Below, one piece after another: positions 45,701-58,777 of a stretch of 64,000 nt of DNA. The position numbers and the translations under genes were made by a program. Location of the stretch: assembly GCF_000165425.1 (NCBI RefSeq), contig NW_001798980.1, positions 187,178-251,177 on the forward strand. The letters run 5' to 3'. Each line of letters begins with the position of its first letter. The stretch's first letter is position 1. This stretch comes from Paramecium tetraurelia. Taxonomy: Eukaryota; Ciliophora; Oligohymenophorea; Peniculida; Parameciidae. The notes beneath the pieces are model-generated. The model made no database searches. It saw nothing but the letters and a program-made list of their open reading frames with translations, and had not been told where the DNA came from.

Positions 45701-48185
45701 ATGATAAAAGATGATAATTATGAAAGGGAATTTGAGTTAAAAGAGTTGGAAATTGAGACAAGGAACGCAGTTCAAGTAGATTTATAAGATTTAGCTAGTT
45801 TCAAGACCTGCTAAATGGTTGTGTAGCTCATAATCTGACGAAGAGAAAAGAGCTTTTTGAGTCATTTGAAGTTGAGGTGGAGGAGAAGGTTCCGGTTTTA
45901 TAAGACTTGGATTCGGTTCGAGTGATGACGGAGTAGATGCAGACGATGCAAAAGAATCTATAGAGTAAGTACACTTTGATAAAGAGAACGAAATTGCTGT
46001 TTGAAAAGAGGGTAAATTAGTTAAGGGAAACTTTGATGAATATTCGAGTGAAGGATTTCGAAGTGAATGATGATTCAGTAATAAAGGAATTGCATTAAGC
46101 GAATAAGAGGATGTTGGAGTTTTAGTAATTGTCGGAGAAATTCAGAAAAAACTAACTGAAGCGCTAGGAGATGCAATAGAAGGAGTTGGAGCATGAATAG
46201 GAGTAGCTTCGAAAGTAGTAACAACATATCTTGGAATTGAGAATGGAGAATTAGAAGTTACTAGATAAAATATAGTAATTGGATTTAGAGGAATAAGAAA
46301 AAAGAAGGAGATTGCATGAATGTTTTTAGACAAGTGAGTACATTGAGTTTTTTACTGAGGTGCAAATGTTATAATAAGACAAGGAGGTTTCGACAAACTC
46401 GAATGATCAATCTAGATAATTAGGCAGAGATAAATAATCGACGAGACATGAGATAGTGACGATGATGGATGAATTTTATAATAACTAAAACATCCATCAA
46501 TTGAGTGAAGAGATAAAGGAGTTTTACAGATCCATGGTTGAGTAATTGAAGGTTCAAACCCAAACATACAATGCTTTGATTGAAGAGAAAGCTCTGAGGA
46601 AGTTACAGTTAGAAGAGGTGGTTGAGGAGATTAACAGATTGAAAGAATATAATTGTAATACATCTCAGCAAGATATAAGTGTGATCAATTAGGATGGTTC
46701 GATTACTGCAACCAACATGGAAGTGCCCTAAGTGATCCACGATAATAATCAATTAAGTAACTATGTGAAACAAAATCAAATGTGTTTATTAACCATCCAT
46801 ATGAAGGCCATTGATATGATTTCAAGACTTTGTATTGGATTGATCTGGTTGAGTGAGACATCCAAAATGGTGCCAAAATCTCTGGACAATCTATGCTCCA
46901 ATTATCTGAAGGGACACTCTAAAGCGGAAATTAAATTATTTATACCCAAGAAATACATGGGCAATCCAAAACCTTAGAAATATGGCTCATTTATATCCAT
47001 TATCAATAGAAACAAGAATGAAATCAGTCCGAAAGGCAGCAGCACTAATATTATGACAACAACCATGAACAATTAAGATAAAACGTTTGAGAATGAATAG
47101 TTGATTCAGTGTTTGGCTAGATTTAAGCAATTGAAGAATGGATACGAATAGATCTAGCTTACTTGGATGGCACTGGTTAAGAATGATTTATTAACCTATA
47201 AATTTGTTAAGGATTTCAACTTTGACTAGATTGAGATCAATCAGCCTGTTTAAGATATTATACTACAATTGCATATTGTTTATGCTGAATTGATTTCCAA
47301 GATCAATTACTTCCAACATTATGAATACTAATTTGCATATTTCAGAGACATCGTGAAGATGGCGAATCAATCCAAATAAAAGATCAAAACCAATATCTTT
47401 AATAACAGTCATAAACTATGTGATTCTACCCATTTGAGTAGTAGTTACACTCCGAATAAATACATTGAAACAACTTACAAGGGACAATTGAAAAGATTAA
47501 CCAATCCTCAATTAGAGGAAGATGAACCTTTATATACCCAAGACAATGTGAAGAAGATCTAAAAAACTAGTGATGAAACCAAATTCCATTAATTTTTTAT
47601 CTAACAATCCAGCATTATCTAACGTAAATCTCCATTATTGCATGAAAAACTCATATCTTAAACCTTATAAACCATTGATTAGATGCGCAAAAAGGAATTA
47701 GATGACAATTACCAAACCTCAGATTAAGCTGCTTCAGACAACGATTATCTCAATTAAGAACGTAGAAATCTTAAAGGCATGCTGAGCAAGAAAATCCAAT
47801 AATAACAATAATATATATCAAAATCAGAAGAAAAGGATCTCATCTCATCAAGATCAATAATGAAGTAGGTTAGTCTGTTATCCAAAATTTCACATTGTAA
47901 TTTATTTAAAATATTATAGTATCTAGAGTGAATTCCAATTAGAACTATACCCAAGTCAATAAGTCCATTCAGAGATTGAATTAAACGGTTCAAAAGAAAA
48001 TGTCTGAATACTTTACTTAAGATTAGAATTACTAGGAGAATAGGATAAGGTATCCACCTATTGAGAAGAAGGTATCATCTCGCTCTCCAGAATAAAAAAA
48101 AAAATCAATCATCGACACTTTTCATAAGGATCTTTCTTCAATGATCATGAACTCTACCTCAAATGGTCGATCATTCCTGGCCTGA
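45701..48185 (+). CDS. Long coiled-coil protein (about 812 aa)
   Basis: Start taken at ATG 45701 (MIKDDNYERE); an earlier exon is possible. A 23-nt intron at 45821-45843 and another at 47897-47919 give one frame to TGA 48183-48185. Residues 1-330 are heptad-rich coiled coil (EEKVPVLQDLDSVRVM, KRQEMQQKELEHEQEQLRKQ). A more globular middle follows (LTIHMKAIDMISRLCIGLIW), and then a long polar tail with Ser/Thr/Gln and KKVSSRSPEQKKKS. No motor or enzyme motif. Centrosomal, ciliary or cortical roles are usual for such proteins in Paramecium, but this is inference and the family is not recognised. Confidence 0.7.
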
Positions 48186-48370
48186 TGAAAAAATAGTTAA
48201 ATAATATATCTAAATCCAGAATATTAATTTCATATTATAAATCTTTCAAATAATCTATGGATTATAAGTTAATTAATGTAATAAAGCATTTTTTTTATGA
48301 TTAATTTAAAAGAATTTGATTAACATTATTTGATATTTTGGATAAAATTAATTTAATATTATTATTACTT

Positions 48371-51300
48371 TCAACTTTCTTCTTGTACAATCTTTATTTA
48401 TTATTTGTTCTTCTTCTTCTCCAAATTTTCAATAAACTTTGCGATTCTCTATTTTAGTTCAGGTTACTCTATAACCATCTCAATTGTTAACGGAGTTCTA
48501 TCGAATGGGTCTACCTATTGATTTAATAACTATTTCTTTATTGTTAACCTATCAAGGACTACCTAAAATTGAATTAACTTAACAATTACATTGGAATGTG
48601 GCAATTTAACTGGATCAGTCATTAAGGAATAGCAAAGAGGATCTAAAAACTCATCAGGGACATCATCAGGCAATTAATTGATGATCTTTTATTTCTCTTC
48701 ATATTCTTAGAGCTTAAAAATCAAGTCTCTAAACTATTAAATTCGTTCATATGGTATTATATGGTGTTTGTCTAATAAATTGATGGTCACTTGGAACAAT
48801 TCAATAGAAAAGCACCTATATTTAAAATAAATTATAACCTGTCATCCTTAACAACTTGCATCAAAAATTTCTCATTTTGACTGAAATTGATATACAATTC
48901 TATGACATTTCCCATAATTAATTTTGGATCAAAATTGACGGATTCTAAAGATTGGATTTTATATTGAATAGCCTATTTACCATTCAATTGCTCCAAGGTG
49001 TAATTTAGATTGTTAGCTAATTTGTCTCTAATTTCATCAGTCAAAAATGCCTCAGGTTGGACTTCACTGAAAACTTAAATGTTTTTGTAGTATTCCTATA
49101 AGAAAATAGTGTAGGTTTTTAATTCTTATTAGATTTTTAAGTATTCTTATTTATTATCCATAAACTCTTGTTAATTTGATTCTAAATTTTTCATTCTCTT
49201 CATTCTTGTTAGACACTCATCCAATAAGAAAATCATATCATTTAAATAGTAATTGGCAAAGGCCAAAAACATTTCCTTTTCTTTTTCAACAGTTTAAGTT
49301 AACAATGAATTATACCTATCCCTGTGTTTCTCGAGTAGAAATCTAATCAACTTACAAAATTGGTATCTGAAGTTAAACTTCTCATAGAACTAATTACCCT
49401 CACCTGTTCTTTCACAATCAATGAATACCTTTAATATTCCACCAATCATGTGTTTTTCAATGATCTCATTGTACCTAAAAATAAAATCATAAGATTGAGG
49501 TTGCACTATTCCTCTTCTGTTCATTCTGCCTTGGTCGAAAATATGGAACAGTTCAATGCCTTTTATTCTTAGATGGGGATTGGTCATATTTCTAGTATTC
49601 ATAGCAAAAATGGCAAATTCACAACATTTCCCTAATTCATTTGAATGCTTAAGGATTTCATCATTATAATTGTACACGACAAAGAATGAGTGAGTATCAT
49701 AAACAAAACTAGACGGTAATAAACCATAAGGATATTTTGGCTTATCATTTTCATCCACCATGCTCAGTGCCAATTGGCTTGAAAAACTTAGGAATTGCAT
49801 TGTATTTGTAATAGTCTTGGGATGCAAGATTTAAGCATCAAATGACATTTTTAATTTCAAGATATCTCTAAATTAAGGAGACTCTTGACCATACTATTGG
49901 GCAATGTCTCTCAATTTGCTTAAGACTCTATTGTAATAAAATTAATCGATGTTAGTGGCTACAATGTGATTGATTCTTTAACTGAGCAAAAACATTATAG
50001 TCATGGGATCCATTCTAGTCTCAAGTTCTTAAAGTTCTTGGAGTGGTGTCAAGTCTGGGGCAAGTAAATCAATATTCTAGTAGAGGGTGGAAAATAGGGG
50101 ATGCTCCTTTAGAACAATGATCATTTAGGTTTAGATGTTTTTGATTCTCGAATTTATTTTGTCTTGGGTATCAATCCAGGGATTAAACATTTTAAGTAAA
50201 ACATAATGTAAATTAAACACCATTCCAGGAGAGCTACATTGTTATTGCAATCCCTGATTGAATTACTTCTCTAAGTTGAGATTCAGAGTAATGATAGTTG
50301 ATATGAAATTGTAAAAATTCATCTTAAGTACATTTGATTTGTGTTTCAATATCCTAGTGAATAGATTGCAAACATCATCATTTAAATTGAATATCCTTGT
50401 TCTGTACCTATCTCTCAATATTGTCATTGAACTGTAATCTCCAGTAAACTTATTGACTATCATAGAATCAGTGTAGAAACAACTTCCACTTAGGATTTTC
50501 CCAATAATACTGTAATTTTAGAATTGCTTACCAATTTAAATTAACTTGAATTTTCCAAAGGCCCAACTGTTCAATAAAATGACTTCGATGACGTTTGGAT
50601 ATTCTGCTATTATTAATAATAACTTCAAGGTCTTTTATGGCTAATCCAATGAATCCAGAGTCCAATTCGCATTAAGTTCTAGCTCTCTCTTAAACATCAG
50701 ATCCATAAATTTTTGAACATCATCAGCACTGACTTTTGAATTCAAATACTCTAGTAAATTGCTCACAACCTATTAGCAAAACAATAATTGGTTTGAATTG
50801 AATATTCTATCATAAAAATTAGTTGCTCTCAAATTTCTTTTATCATCCATTCTATTTGAATCCTCGTCAAACTTCTCCCATTCCAACCCTTCTGGATAGA
50901 GAATGCAAGTTATTAATTGTCCTTACACATAATTGAGAATCTCGAAATACTTGGTTTTCTCAATATTCCCAGCCCAAACTAAATTGACTTGATCTGAATG
51001 ATCTGAAATTGAAACATCTGTAATATTGGTGAGAACTTCCATTATATACTCAAACTTCTCTTGCTCTTTAAATTAGGCGCATGTCAAAAATGAATAGCAT
51101 AATTCGTCAATCAAATATTGTACAGTGATGCGTTTATCTTTAGGAATAAAGTCAACCATTCTGTCATTCATAACCTGATTATTTGAGTCAATTTTAAATA
51201 TTTTCGAAAGCCAGACATGCTCCACTTCTTCAGGAGTTAATTGAATCATTTCATTTTAAGGCTCTTTCACTTGATTTTCGAAATATTATTCAATTTATTC

Positions 51301-51621
51301 ATCCTACACCTATTATTATATTATTTCTTATTTAATGAATTGCTAAGAACTACTTTAATCGTGATTAATTAATTCCTCTTTCTCCTCGATTTCATTCACT
51401 TTCTAGTATTGGTGTTGCTATTGTTAAACTTATTATTAAGAGGATGTTTCCTTTTGATTCATCGATTCCTCCTCATTTACATTAGATTGTATATTTTTCT
51501 CAGCTTCCTTCTACTTACTAGCCCAATATTTTAACGCTCTCTCTTCTGAGCTAAGTTATGGTTAAGATGGTTGTTCTCGCTACTACTACTATTATTGCTA
51601 GGCAGATTAAGATTACCCCAT
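48371..51621 (-). CDS. UFD2: UFD2/UBE4-like ubiquitin chain-elongation factor (E4) with U-box
   Basis: 1075 aa, with one 23-nt intron at 48816-48838. The N-terminal 120 residues are Gln/Glu-rich, with many glutamines written TAA/TAG. The long central region matches the UFD2 core: CVFY-type SGSCFYTDSMIVNKF, FSSQLALSMVDENDKPKYPY and GILKVFIDCERTG. The C-terminal U-box starts DDVPDEFLDPLCYSLMTDPV and ends LLNQQVDPFDRTPLTIE. UFD2 extends ubiquitin chains on proteasome substrates with Cdc48. It is the largest gene here. Confidence 0.93.
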
Positions 51622-52153
51622 TAATTATTTATAAAAATTATCAAGTTATTACTCTACATATAAATACTATAGGAATTTAGAAATTAAAATTAAATCAGCA
51701 GATAACTTAATACTGTAGGCAGATGCACATAAGAATAATAATACTCAAAATAAGATCATTTAAGAAATCTTAAGTGAATAGAACTTTATAATTCTTAAAT
51801 ACTTTAAAATTTGATACACCTTAATTAACCTTTTGAAATTCTTAATTAGTTATATCATTCCATTCTCAGAGAATCTAAAATCCACGTTACCCTCTTATAT
51901 CTAATTGTTGAATTATCTTAAGAATAATCTAAATTATTATATTTGTTCTGTCATTCTTCTATTATTGTATAGTATTTTGAATGAATAAAAATGAATACGT
52001 ATTTTTATTGAATTTGTAAAAAAGTCAAATACACTTATTATTCATCATAAAATTAATTAATTATGTTTAATTAATCTTCCTTATACTCAATAAAATATTT
52101 TGCTTAAGAAAATAATTTTTATTGTTAAAATTAAACATATATAAACATTTATT
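51622..52153. other. Intergenic between divergent genes, no gene seen
   Basis: About 530 nt of AT-rich DNA. No element recognised. Confidence 0.45.
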
Positions 52154-53355
52154 ATGCAATTTCATTTAAGGCATTCCTCTTTCATAGAGAGCTTTCTAAC
52201 TCAGTTTGGTCCAGAGAAGTAAAATTAAGTCATTGAATACTTGATCATCATGGGAATTGACTTAGCAAATAAAACTGGAACAAGAAACTCAAAGGAATTA
52301 TACCAATTATTAAAACAACTTTCAAGTATTAATATTACATTATAAATCACAGAAAACATTCAAGAACAAACTTCAGGTGATATAAAAAACGAAATAAAAA
52401 CAATTCAAAAATAATTGAGAGACTTGAATGATCTAATCTAAATCTCCCAAAGAGAAAATAGAAATGTTCAGGGAACTCATAAAAAATATAAATAAGTGAA
52501 TGAAAACAACTCAAATCGATATGAATAATATGAAAATAATCACCTTCATCCACCTGATTACTAAAACACTTATCACACATATAACACTCAGAGATCACAA
52601 TCTAAATCTCCAGTCCATCATAATGACCGTACTCCCCATAAATTAAAGCATTCGAGATCTCATTCCCAAAGAAACCTAACTCCTAAGATTACTGAATCAC
52701 CTCCTCCTCCCTAAATTGTTTACATCAACAAAATGCACAACAAATTCGACATCAAACCCTAATTTGACGATCGACAAATGTATTATTTCAATAATTTCCT
52801 AGCAAAAAATTGATGTATGGAGATCCCAAAAACTAAGACAGAGGTAGGTACTATGGTAAAAGTCCTTCGCCTCAATAACTAATTTATTCCTCTCAAACTA
52901 GTGGAGGTCTATCATATAGGCAGTATCCTGGGCAAGTCATTCATAATTAGGCAGACAAACAGAAATAGAATACTTCACCTAAGAAATTGCCTGCCTATTT
53001 ACAGAATGTGGAATCTAAAATCAAGCCTTTGGTTGATTAGGATAAGCTCTAATATAAGGAGATTTAAAAAGATAGGGAGAATAATAATAATCATAATAAT
53101 AAACAAGAAGGTACTGTAAAAAAATTAAATAACAATTCCCTACAACAATAGAATAGTGCTGAAACTGATACATTCTTCGATATCCAACAATATATTTAGG
53201 ATTAGAAAAAATACTAGTTTTCTCCGGTCTAAGAAATGAATGATGATGGGAGAAACGAAGATGAAGAAGCAAGTGACACTTTCTCTAATTTCAGTCCGCC
53301 AAATGAAGAGGTAAAGGAATTCTTTCAACAAGAATATCTTTAATAACGTAGATGA
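52154..53355 (+). CDS. Unknown Ser/Asn/Gln/His-rich protein (392 aa)
   Basis: ATG 52154 to TGA 53353-53355; a 23-nt intron at 52780-52802 is needed and gives 393 codons. The N-terminal 110 residues are structured: SFIESFLTQFGPEKQNQVIE, then IKTIQKQLRDLND coiled coil. The rest is low complexity: SQSKSPVHHNDRTPHKLKHS, PPPPQIVYINK, and a long Asn/Gln stretch. It ends EEVKEFFQQEYLQQRR. No known domain. Disordered regions of this kind are common in Paramecium cortical or RNA-associated proteins, but nothing assigns a role. Confidence 0.65.
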
Positions 53356-53387
53356 TATAAGATTATTGAATTTCTAATTATTTTTAT

Positions 53388-54005
53388 TCATTAATTAGTT
53401 GCTCTAGATAATACATCGTAAAATTAATCCTTTGTCACATACCCTTAACTAACAATGATATTTCAAAGTATTCTACCTTGGGTTTTTGCTATTCGCTTCT
53501 TGAATCATTAACTTTAATTCATCATCTGACATGGTTTCTCCTAATTCAAGAGCTACTTTTTTTAAGTTTTCAAAAGTAATGAAATTGTCATTGCCCTGAG
53601 AAAATAGATGAAAAGCCCTTTCTATTTCTTCTTGAGATTCCTTGGCATTCTAGAGTTTTTTAGTAAACATTAATGCATACCATCTTCTCTGTCATTATCT
53701 AAAGAAACTCATTGAAATCAATAGTGTTTTTATTTTCCTTTGAATCATTGTTGTTGTTGAGGTTTTATTTGAGGTTTTAGATTTCTTCCTTGCCTGGTTC
53801 GAAGCCTAAAGCACGCAAGGCAACTTTTAATTCTTTCTCATCAATAGTGCCTATAAGGGATAAAATAATTATAACAACCTGATCCATCGACATCGAATAA
53901 GTCAAAAGCTTCCTTAATATCCTTCTTTTACTTTTCACTGAGCTCTTAACGGAATGAATGACCTGCCTTTGCTTTCCGTTATCCTTTTTTTGCTTTTCCC
54001 TACAT
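53388..54005 (-). CDS. Centrin-like EF-hand protein
   Basis: 176 aa with introns 53851-53878 (28 nt), 53650-53680 (31) and 53449-53476 (28). A short basic N-terminus precedes [40 protein letters not shown] (quoted in parts: [13 protein letters not shown] is a complete EF loop), the centrin hallmark. EF-2 ([17 protein letters not shown]) has an insertion. EF-3 ([11 protein letters not shown]) and EF-4 (EANSKNPSQGYVTKDQF) lack several ligands. So only the first hand seems Ca2+-competent. Centrins form Ca2+-contractile fibres and basal-body parts; Paramecium has a large family including divergent members. Confidence 0.85.
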
Positions 54006-54181
54006 TTAATTTATTATTAATATGATGATTATAAGCAATATTGATAAGTTTGACAAAGAAATTTTTTATAACAAAACATATATATGGTTATAATTAATAA
54101 ATAAATCTTTTAGGAACCCAGAAATTTCCAATTCTTGTTTTTTAACAATATCCTAACAATTAGCAATAATCAATAATTATT

Positions 54182-55229
54182 ATGGCAGAATTACCAAAAT
54201 CTTATTTAGGAGCACAAGTTATTGAACCTGGAAAACCAATAAAAGTCAATGAAGTCCAGACTCCTGAATTGCACTAGGGCGAAGTATTGATAAAAGTGGA
54301 GGCAGCACCAATTGATTAACTTGATCTTGTGAGTGCTGGACCTGTTAATTATATGCATAAACAATATCCTTTTGTGCTTGGAGCAGAAGGTTCAGGTGTA
54401 ATTGTGGCTAAACAGTATATACTATCATTCATATAAGTGAGTCGGTATAGAATCTAGAGATAGGACAGAAAGTATCATTTCTAACGCTTTCGTAATTCGG
54501 AGCATATGGATAATATGCAGTGGCTCACATTTCCTTGGTGTTGCCTCTTCCAGAGAACCTGAGTTTTGAGTAAGGTGCCTCAGCCATTGGAAATCCAGTC
54601 ACAGTGATGTTGATGTTGGAGGAAGCAAAAGAATTGAAAGCCAAGGCTGTCATTAACACTGCTGCAGCCTCATCCTTAGGTAGATAGTTGCTTAGATACT
54701 TTTAAAATAATGGAATTGAAGTAATAAATATCATCAGAAGAAAAGAATAAGAAAATACCTTAAAATAAGATGGAGCCAAATATATTCTCAATTCATCAGA
54801 TCCAAACTTTTTCAAAGATTTGGAATAATTGATAGCTTAGTTGAAGTATTCAATAGGATATATTAATTTAGTGTATCTCTCTTTTTTGATGCAATCGGAG
54901 GAGAAATCACAGGCTAAATCTTTAAATTACTTCCAAGTGGGTCAGTGACATTAATTTATGGAATGCTGTCAGGCAGTAATTTCGAAATAGATGCAAAAGA
55001 AGTCCTTCTAAGAGGGAAGACCATCAAAAACTTTAGTTTATTAACAACTAAACATGCTTTCAATCCTATTTCAAATAAAGAAGCATTAGAAAAACTCTAT
55101 GAACTATTACAAACTCAACTACAGACTCATTACCATAAATAATATACCTTAGATCAAATCAATGAAGCATTAGAAGATTAAAGGCAAAATGGATCAATAG
55201 GCAAAGTCTTAATACGTCCAAATAAATGA
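54182..55229 (+). CDS. MDR-family oxidoreductase (quinone reductase / enoyl reductase type)
   Basis: 332 aa with introns 54415-54437 (23 nt) and 54846-54871 (26 nt). The GroES-like N-terminal domain has GEVLIKVEAAPIDQLDL and PFVLGAEGSGVIV. The Rossmann part includes AVINTAAASSLGRQLLRYF, a motif like that for NADPH binding in zeta-crystallin and MECR proteins, and LFFDAIGGEITG. No zinc-ligand cysteines are seen, so it is the zinc-free class. Substrate is not determinable from sequence. It is divergent from the centrin-like gene (176 bp apart). Confidence 0.85.
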
Positions 55230-55482
55230 ATATGATTCTGAATAATAGAATTGCATATCCTAAATTATTTATTCGATTAAAATAATTAGGCCTAATCTAG
55301 TTAGGATCTACTTTACCTAAGTTTTCATATTAATTACTAAAATTATAATTTATTTCTTAAAATGAGGATACTGCATTTTAATACAGACATTAATAATCAC
55401 TTTTTAATGTCATGTATGTTCTTACATACTTACCAATCAAATACTTATTAAATAATAGAATTATAAGAATAATATAAGAAAA

Positions 55483-56267
55483 TCACAATTCACTAAGTTG
55501 TAATATTTTTCTAGGTCTGACTTTTGGAACAGGTCTATCTATTACCTAAACTATTTGCTCTTCCTTAGGATCCTTAGTCTCTTAAACACCTAATATTTTT
55601 CTTTCGAGAGCTCTTAGAAATATTTAGCTTAATTTTCCTGGAACCTATCTTGCTTTTAAACATTATTCAATTTTAGACACATTTGTTTAAGACACTGTGT
55701 CGAAATTACTTGAAAACGATATTGATTCAGATTCTAATTTATTTTACGTCAGAATTTAATCGATAAGTTCATTTTCAATTGATTTAGATGGAACAGCTGG
55801 TTATTGAATAACAACTTATGATATTGGTGTATTATTATTCTCATTTATATTTTCTCGCTTAATCTCAACAACTTGCTATTCTTTTTCCTTCTAATTCTCC
55901 TCTTACTCAGGGATGGCACAATTCTTTTCTTCACTTTTCTCTAATTCTATCACTTGTTAGTCATTAGTTGGCACATTTTCTTCTTAATTTACAACTTGAA
56001 ATATAGGATTTTTATTCGAATTATCTATTTATTCTTCCCTATTGTCCTTGCCCTTATTTTCCAAGCAATCATCGACATTTTCTACTATTTCCTCTTCATA
56101 AATATGACTTATTCTTTTTTTAACTTCTTATATGCTTTTTCTATAAGAAACCCCATTTACTAATCCTAGAGATGATTATTCATGCCTTCTTTAGCTACAA
56201 CAATCTTATCCCATTTTCTAATATTTTAATTAAATTTATTAACATTACAAGATTTACCAATTGCCAT
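55483..56267 (-). CDS. Acidic low-complexity protein (254 aa)
   Basis: ATG 56265-56267 (MAIGKSCNVNKFNQNIRKW) to TGA 55483-55485, with a 20-nt intron at 56141-56160. The middle is Glu/Asn/Gln-rich (EEEIVENVDDCLENKGK, EKEQQVVEIKRENIN). A C-terminal block looks structured (IEQCLKARQVPGKLSQIF, LRALERKILG) and ends DRPVPKVRPRKILQLSEL. The two ends are basic and the centre acidic. No domain recognised. The continuous frame after splicing supports coding status. Confidence 0.6.
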
Positions 56268-56675
56268 AATAATATTGAGAACGCGAAAGAAATGGAACCT
56301 TAGGATTGTTAAGTAACTCTATTCTGATATAAATGGCTAGTTACTTAATGAATAAAAATAATAACAATTAGATTCTAATCAACATGATACAAATATCGGG
56401 TATAATTAAAATTCTAATGAATATTAGTTGGAATTAATATAAATGTTAGGTTTCCTATAAGTAAATCAAAAATTTATGAATTCACGTTATATTGAATACT
56501 GAACATTTTAATTCCTGATTATTTGATTGATTAATTATGACTGAGTTAATTAGAATAAGTATTCAAAATCTAATAATACATATTATTAATCCTTTAATTA
56601 AGATTCTTGAATTAAAAAATGAAGTATTAACATATTTCATTGCACATAATTTATTATAAATCTTACATTTTAAAA
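56268..56675. other. Intergenic between divergent genes, no gene seen
   Basis: About 410 nt, AT-rich; no element recognised. Confidence 0.45.
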
Positions 56676-58338
56676 ATGATGTCATCACATAACCAAGAAT
56701 AATTGGTCCGATCTAGAGTTTAAATCCTAATGGTTAACTTAAACATCGCCTTAGGGTCATTAAATATTGGGTATGTTGTTACATACTTGACATTGTCCAT
56801 TGATACGCTATTCGCAGTACTGTAAAAGCCTATTCTTTGAATTTAGAGACATTAATGAGGAGGAAAAAACAGAAAAACTTAGTCTGCTTGCTGGGATACT
56901 TCCATTAGGTAACGTAGTTGGAGTGTTTGTTGGCTATTTACTTAAATAAAAGTTTACAAACAAACAATGTCTCCATATAGCCGATCTAATAGGAATAACT
57001 AGTTTATTAGCGGTTATCTCAAACTACTATCTTATTGTTGTCATAAGATTTATTCTCGGAGTCTCGAATGGAATATCAAGCTATTTGATGCCAGTTTACA
57101 TAAAGTCTATCTGTCCATAATAATATTTTGGTTAGTTTAGTATGTTTATTGGATATGGAATAAATACAGGATATGCCATAGGTTAATTAATGGGGATTGG
57201 TTATATAGAGTATTTAAATAAAATATACTGTTTTAGATACTCAGGACCATCTTCGAATTGGTGGAGAGTAGTTTTTTTGTTCCCGACGGTTATATGCGTC
57301 ATTCGTTCTTGCATAATGCACTTTCTTTACAATTATGACAGTCCTGAATAATTGATAAAGAGGGGAAACTTAGAACAAGCAAAATATGTAATTTAGCATT
57401 AATATTTAAGGTGATTTGTTAGATCTATAAAGATTAATATGTAGATGAATAATTTGAAAGGTACAAAATATTGGCTGCTTAATTATAATTATAAAATAAT
57501 TAATCATTTTATCACATTTTTGAAAGAAAGAAACTAATTACTTTATAGACTGGGATTATATCGGTATTTCGTAACTTAATAATTAGATGTTAGTTTAAAT
57601 ATGGTGTGGAGTTTTTGCAGTCTTCTATTACAGTGCTTAAATCTTTTCGGATATGACAAATGATGATGTAGTTTAGAAAACCATATATACTTGTTGTTTA
57701 GGATTATCAGGATTTGTGTCTCAGTTTTTTACAATATGTATGGTCAATAAATTGGGGAACAAATATATCTTAAGTATTAAATTCTACTATTCAAAAGTGA
57801 TTGGATCTTTTGTAATTGGGTCACTCAATTTAGCTGTTTCCATCCTATCAAAACACGCTTCAGAAGGAAATGACGTTACTATTTTTGTTCTCTTATTACT
57901 CTTAATAATGACCTTTGGTTCGACGCTAGGTCCTGCAGCTTGGGTATTGATATTTAATTTACATATCATTAGAGCATTGTACCACAACTAAATGACTGTG
58001 AAGGAACCTTTCTTGCCACAGAACTCCGATGGGCATTCTAAGCTATTGTTGTATTTTGCTATCCTTTTATGGAAAAGAATCTTAATATATTTGGATCCTT
58101 CTTATTGTTTGCTATTATTGACTACATGTATTTCATCTATTGTCATTTCTTCTTAATAGATGGCAGAGGGAAAACCAACAATGAACTAATAGCAGCCTAT
58201 CATAAAAAATTTTCCTATCCAGTTGTTCCAATAACAAATGAATAATCAGAAAATCTACAATCAGATTTACAGTCAAGACAAAATTTACAATAACCTAACT
58301 AATAATAAGGTAACTTTACTAATCAAAGAGAACTATGA
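56676..58338 (+). CDS. MFS sugar-porter-like transporter (520 aa)
   Basis: Major facilitator of the GLUT/sugar-porter branch; membrane transporter for hexoses or similar solutes. Introns: 56822-56846 (25), 57388-57410 (23), 57564-57586 (23) and 57944-57972 (29); with these the frame is exactly 521 codons. Helices and loops match the family: LPLGNVVGVFVGYLL, VIRFILGVSNGISSYLMPVY with the IPVYI-type helix V, SNWWRVVF, SPEQLIKRGNLEQAK, and FGSTLGPAAW. The tail is Gln/Asn-rich, cytosolic. Substrate unknown. Confidence 0.88.
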
Positions 58339-58777
58339 TTAACTAATATAATATAATTCTATTGAATAATTTGCATTTTATTGGTGCAGAATAATAATAT
58401 ATCCTAATTGAATATTTAAAGGGTCTAGTTTCTTTAATTTAATATAGTATTAATCACCTACACTCTAAATCATTCCACATCTACTATTTTTTATTATTGA
58501 TTATTCTCATAAAATAGAATAAATATTTATTTGAACACTTAGATTATGAAATCTTTATCACATTTCAATATTTTTTATTCTATGCCATAATTCTTTAATA
58601 AATTACTAATTTCTAATTAAATATAACATAATTAATACAATTATGCGTTAATTTTATAGATATAATTGTCTGATAGGTTGTTTAAATAAAAAAAGTCTTC
58701 CCATAAATTTGTATTTTATCATTCTTTTCAGATGACTAATCAAATATAATTATTAATACGATATAATTAAATATTCT
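58339..58777. other. Intergenic, no gene seen
   Basis: About 440 nt, AT-rich; nothing recognised. Confidence 0.45.

Noticed and set aside
45821-45843. Frameshift in the coiled-coil gene at 45.7 kb
   Set aside because: A 23-nt GT...AG intron joins the two frames.
52780-52802. Frameshift at a run of six A in the gene at 52.2 kb
   Set aside because: A 23-nt intron ending just before the A run gives 393 clean codons.
56822-57410. Two frameshifts in the MFS transporter
   Set aside because: Introns at 56822-56846 and 57388-57410 restore the frame exactly.
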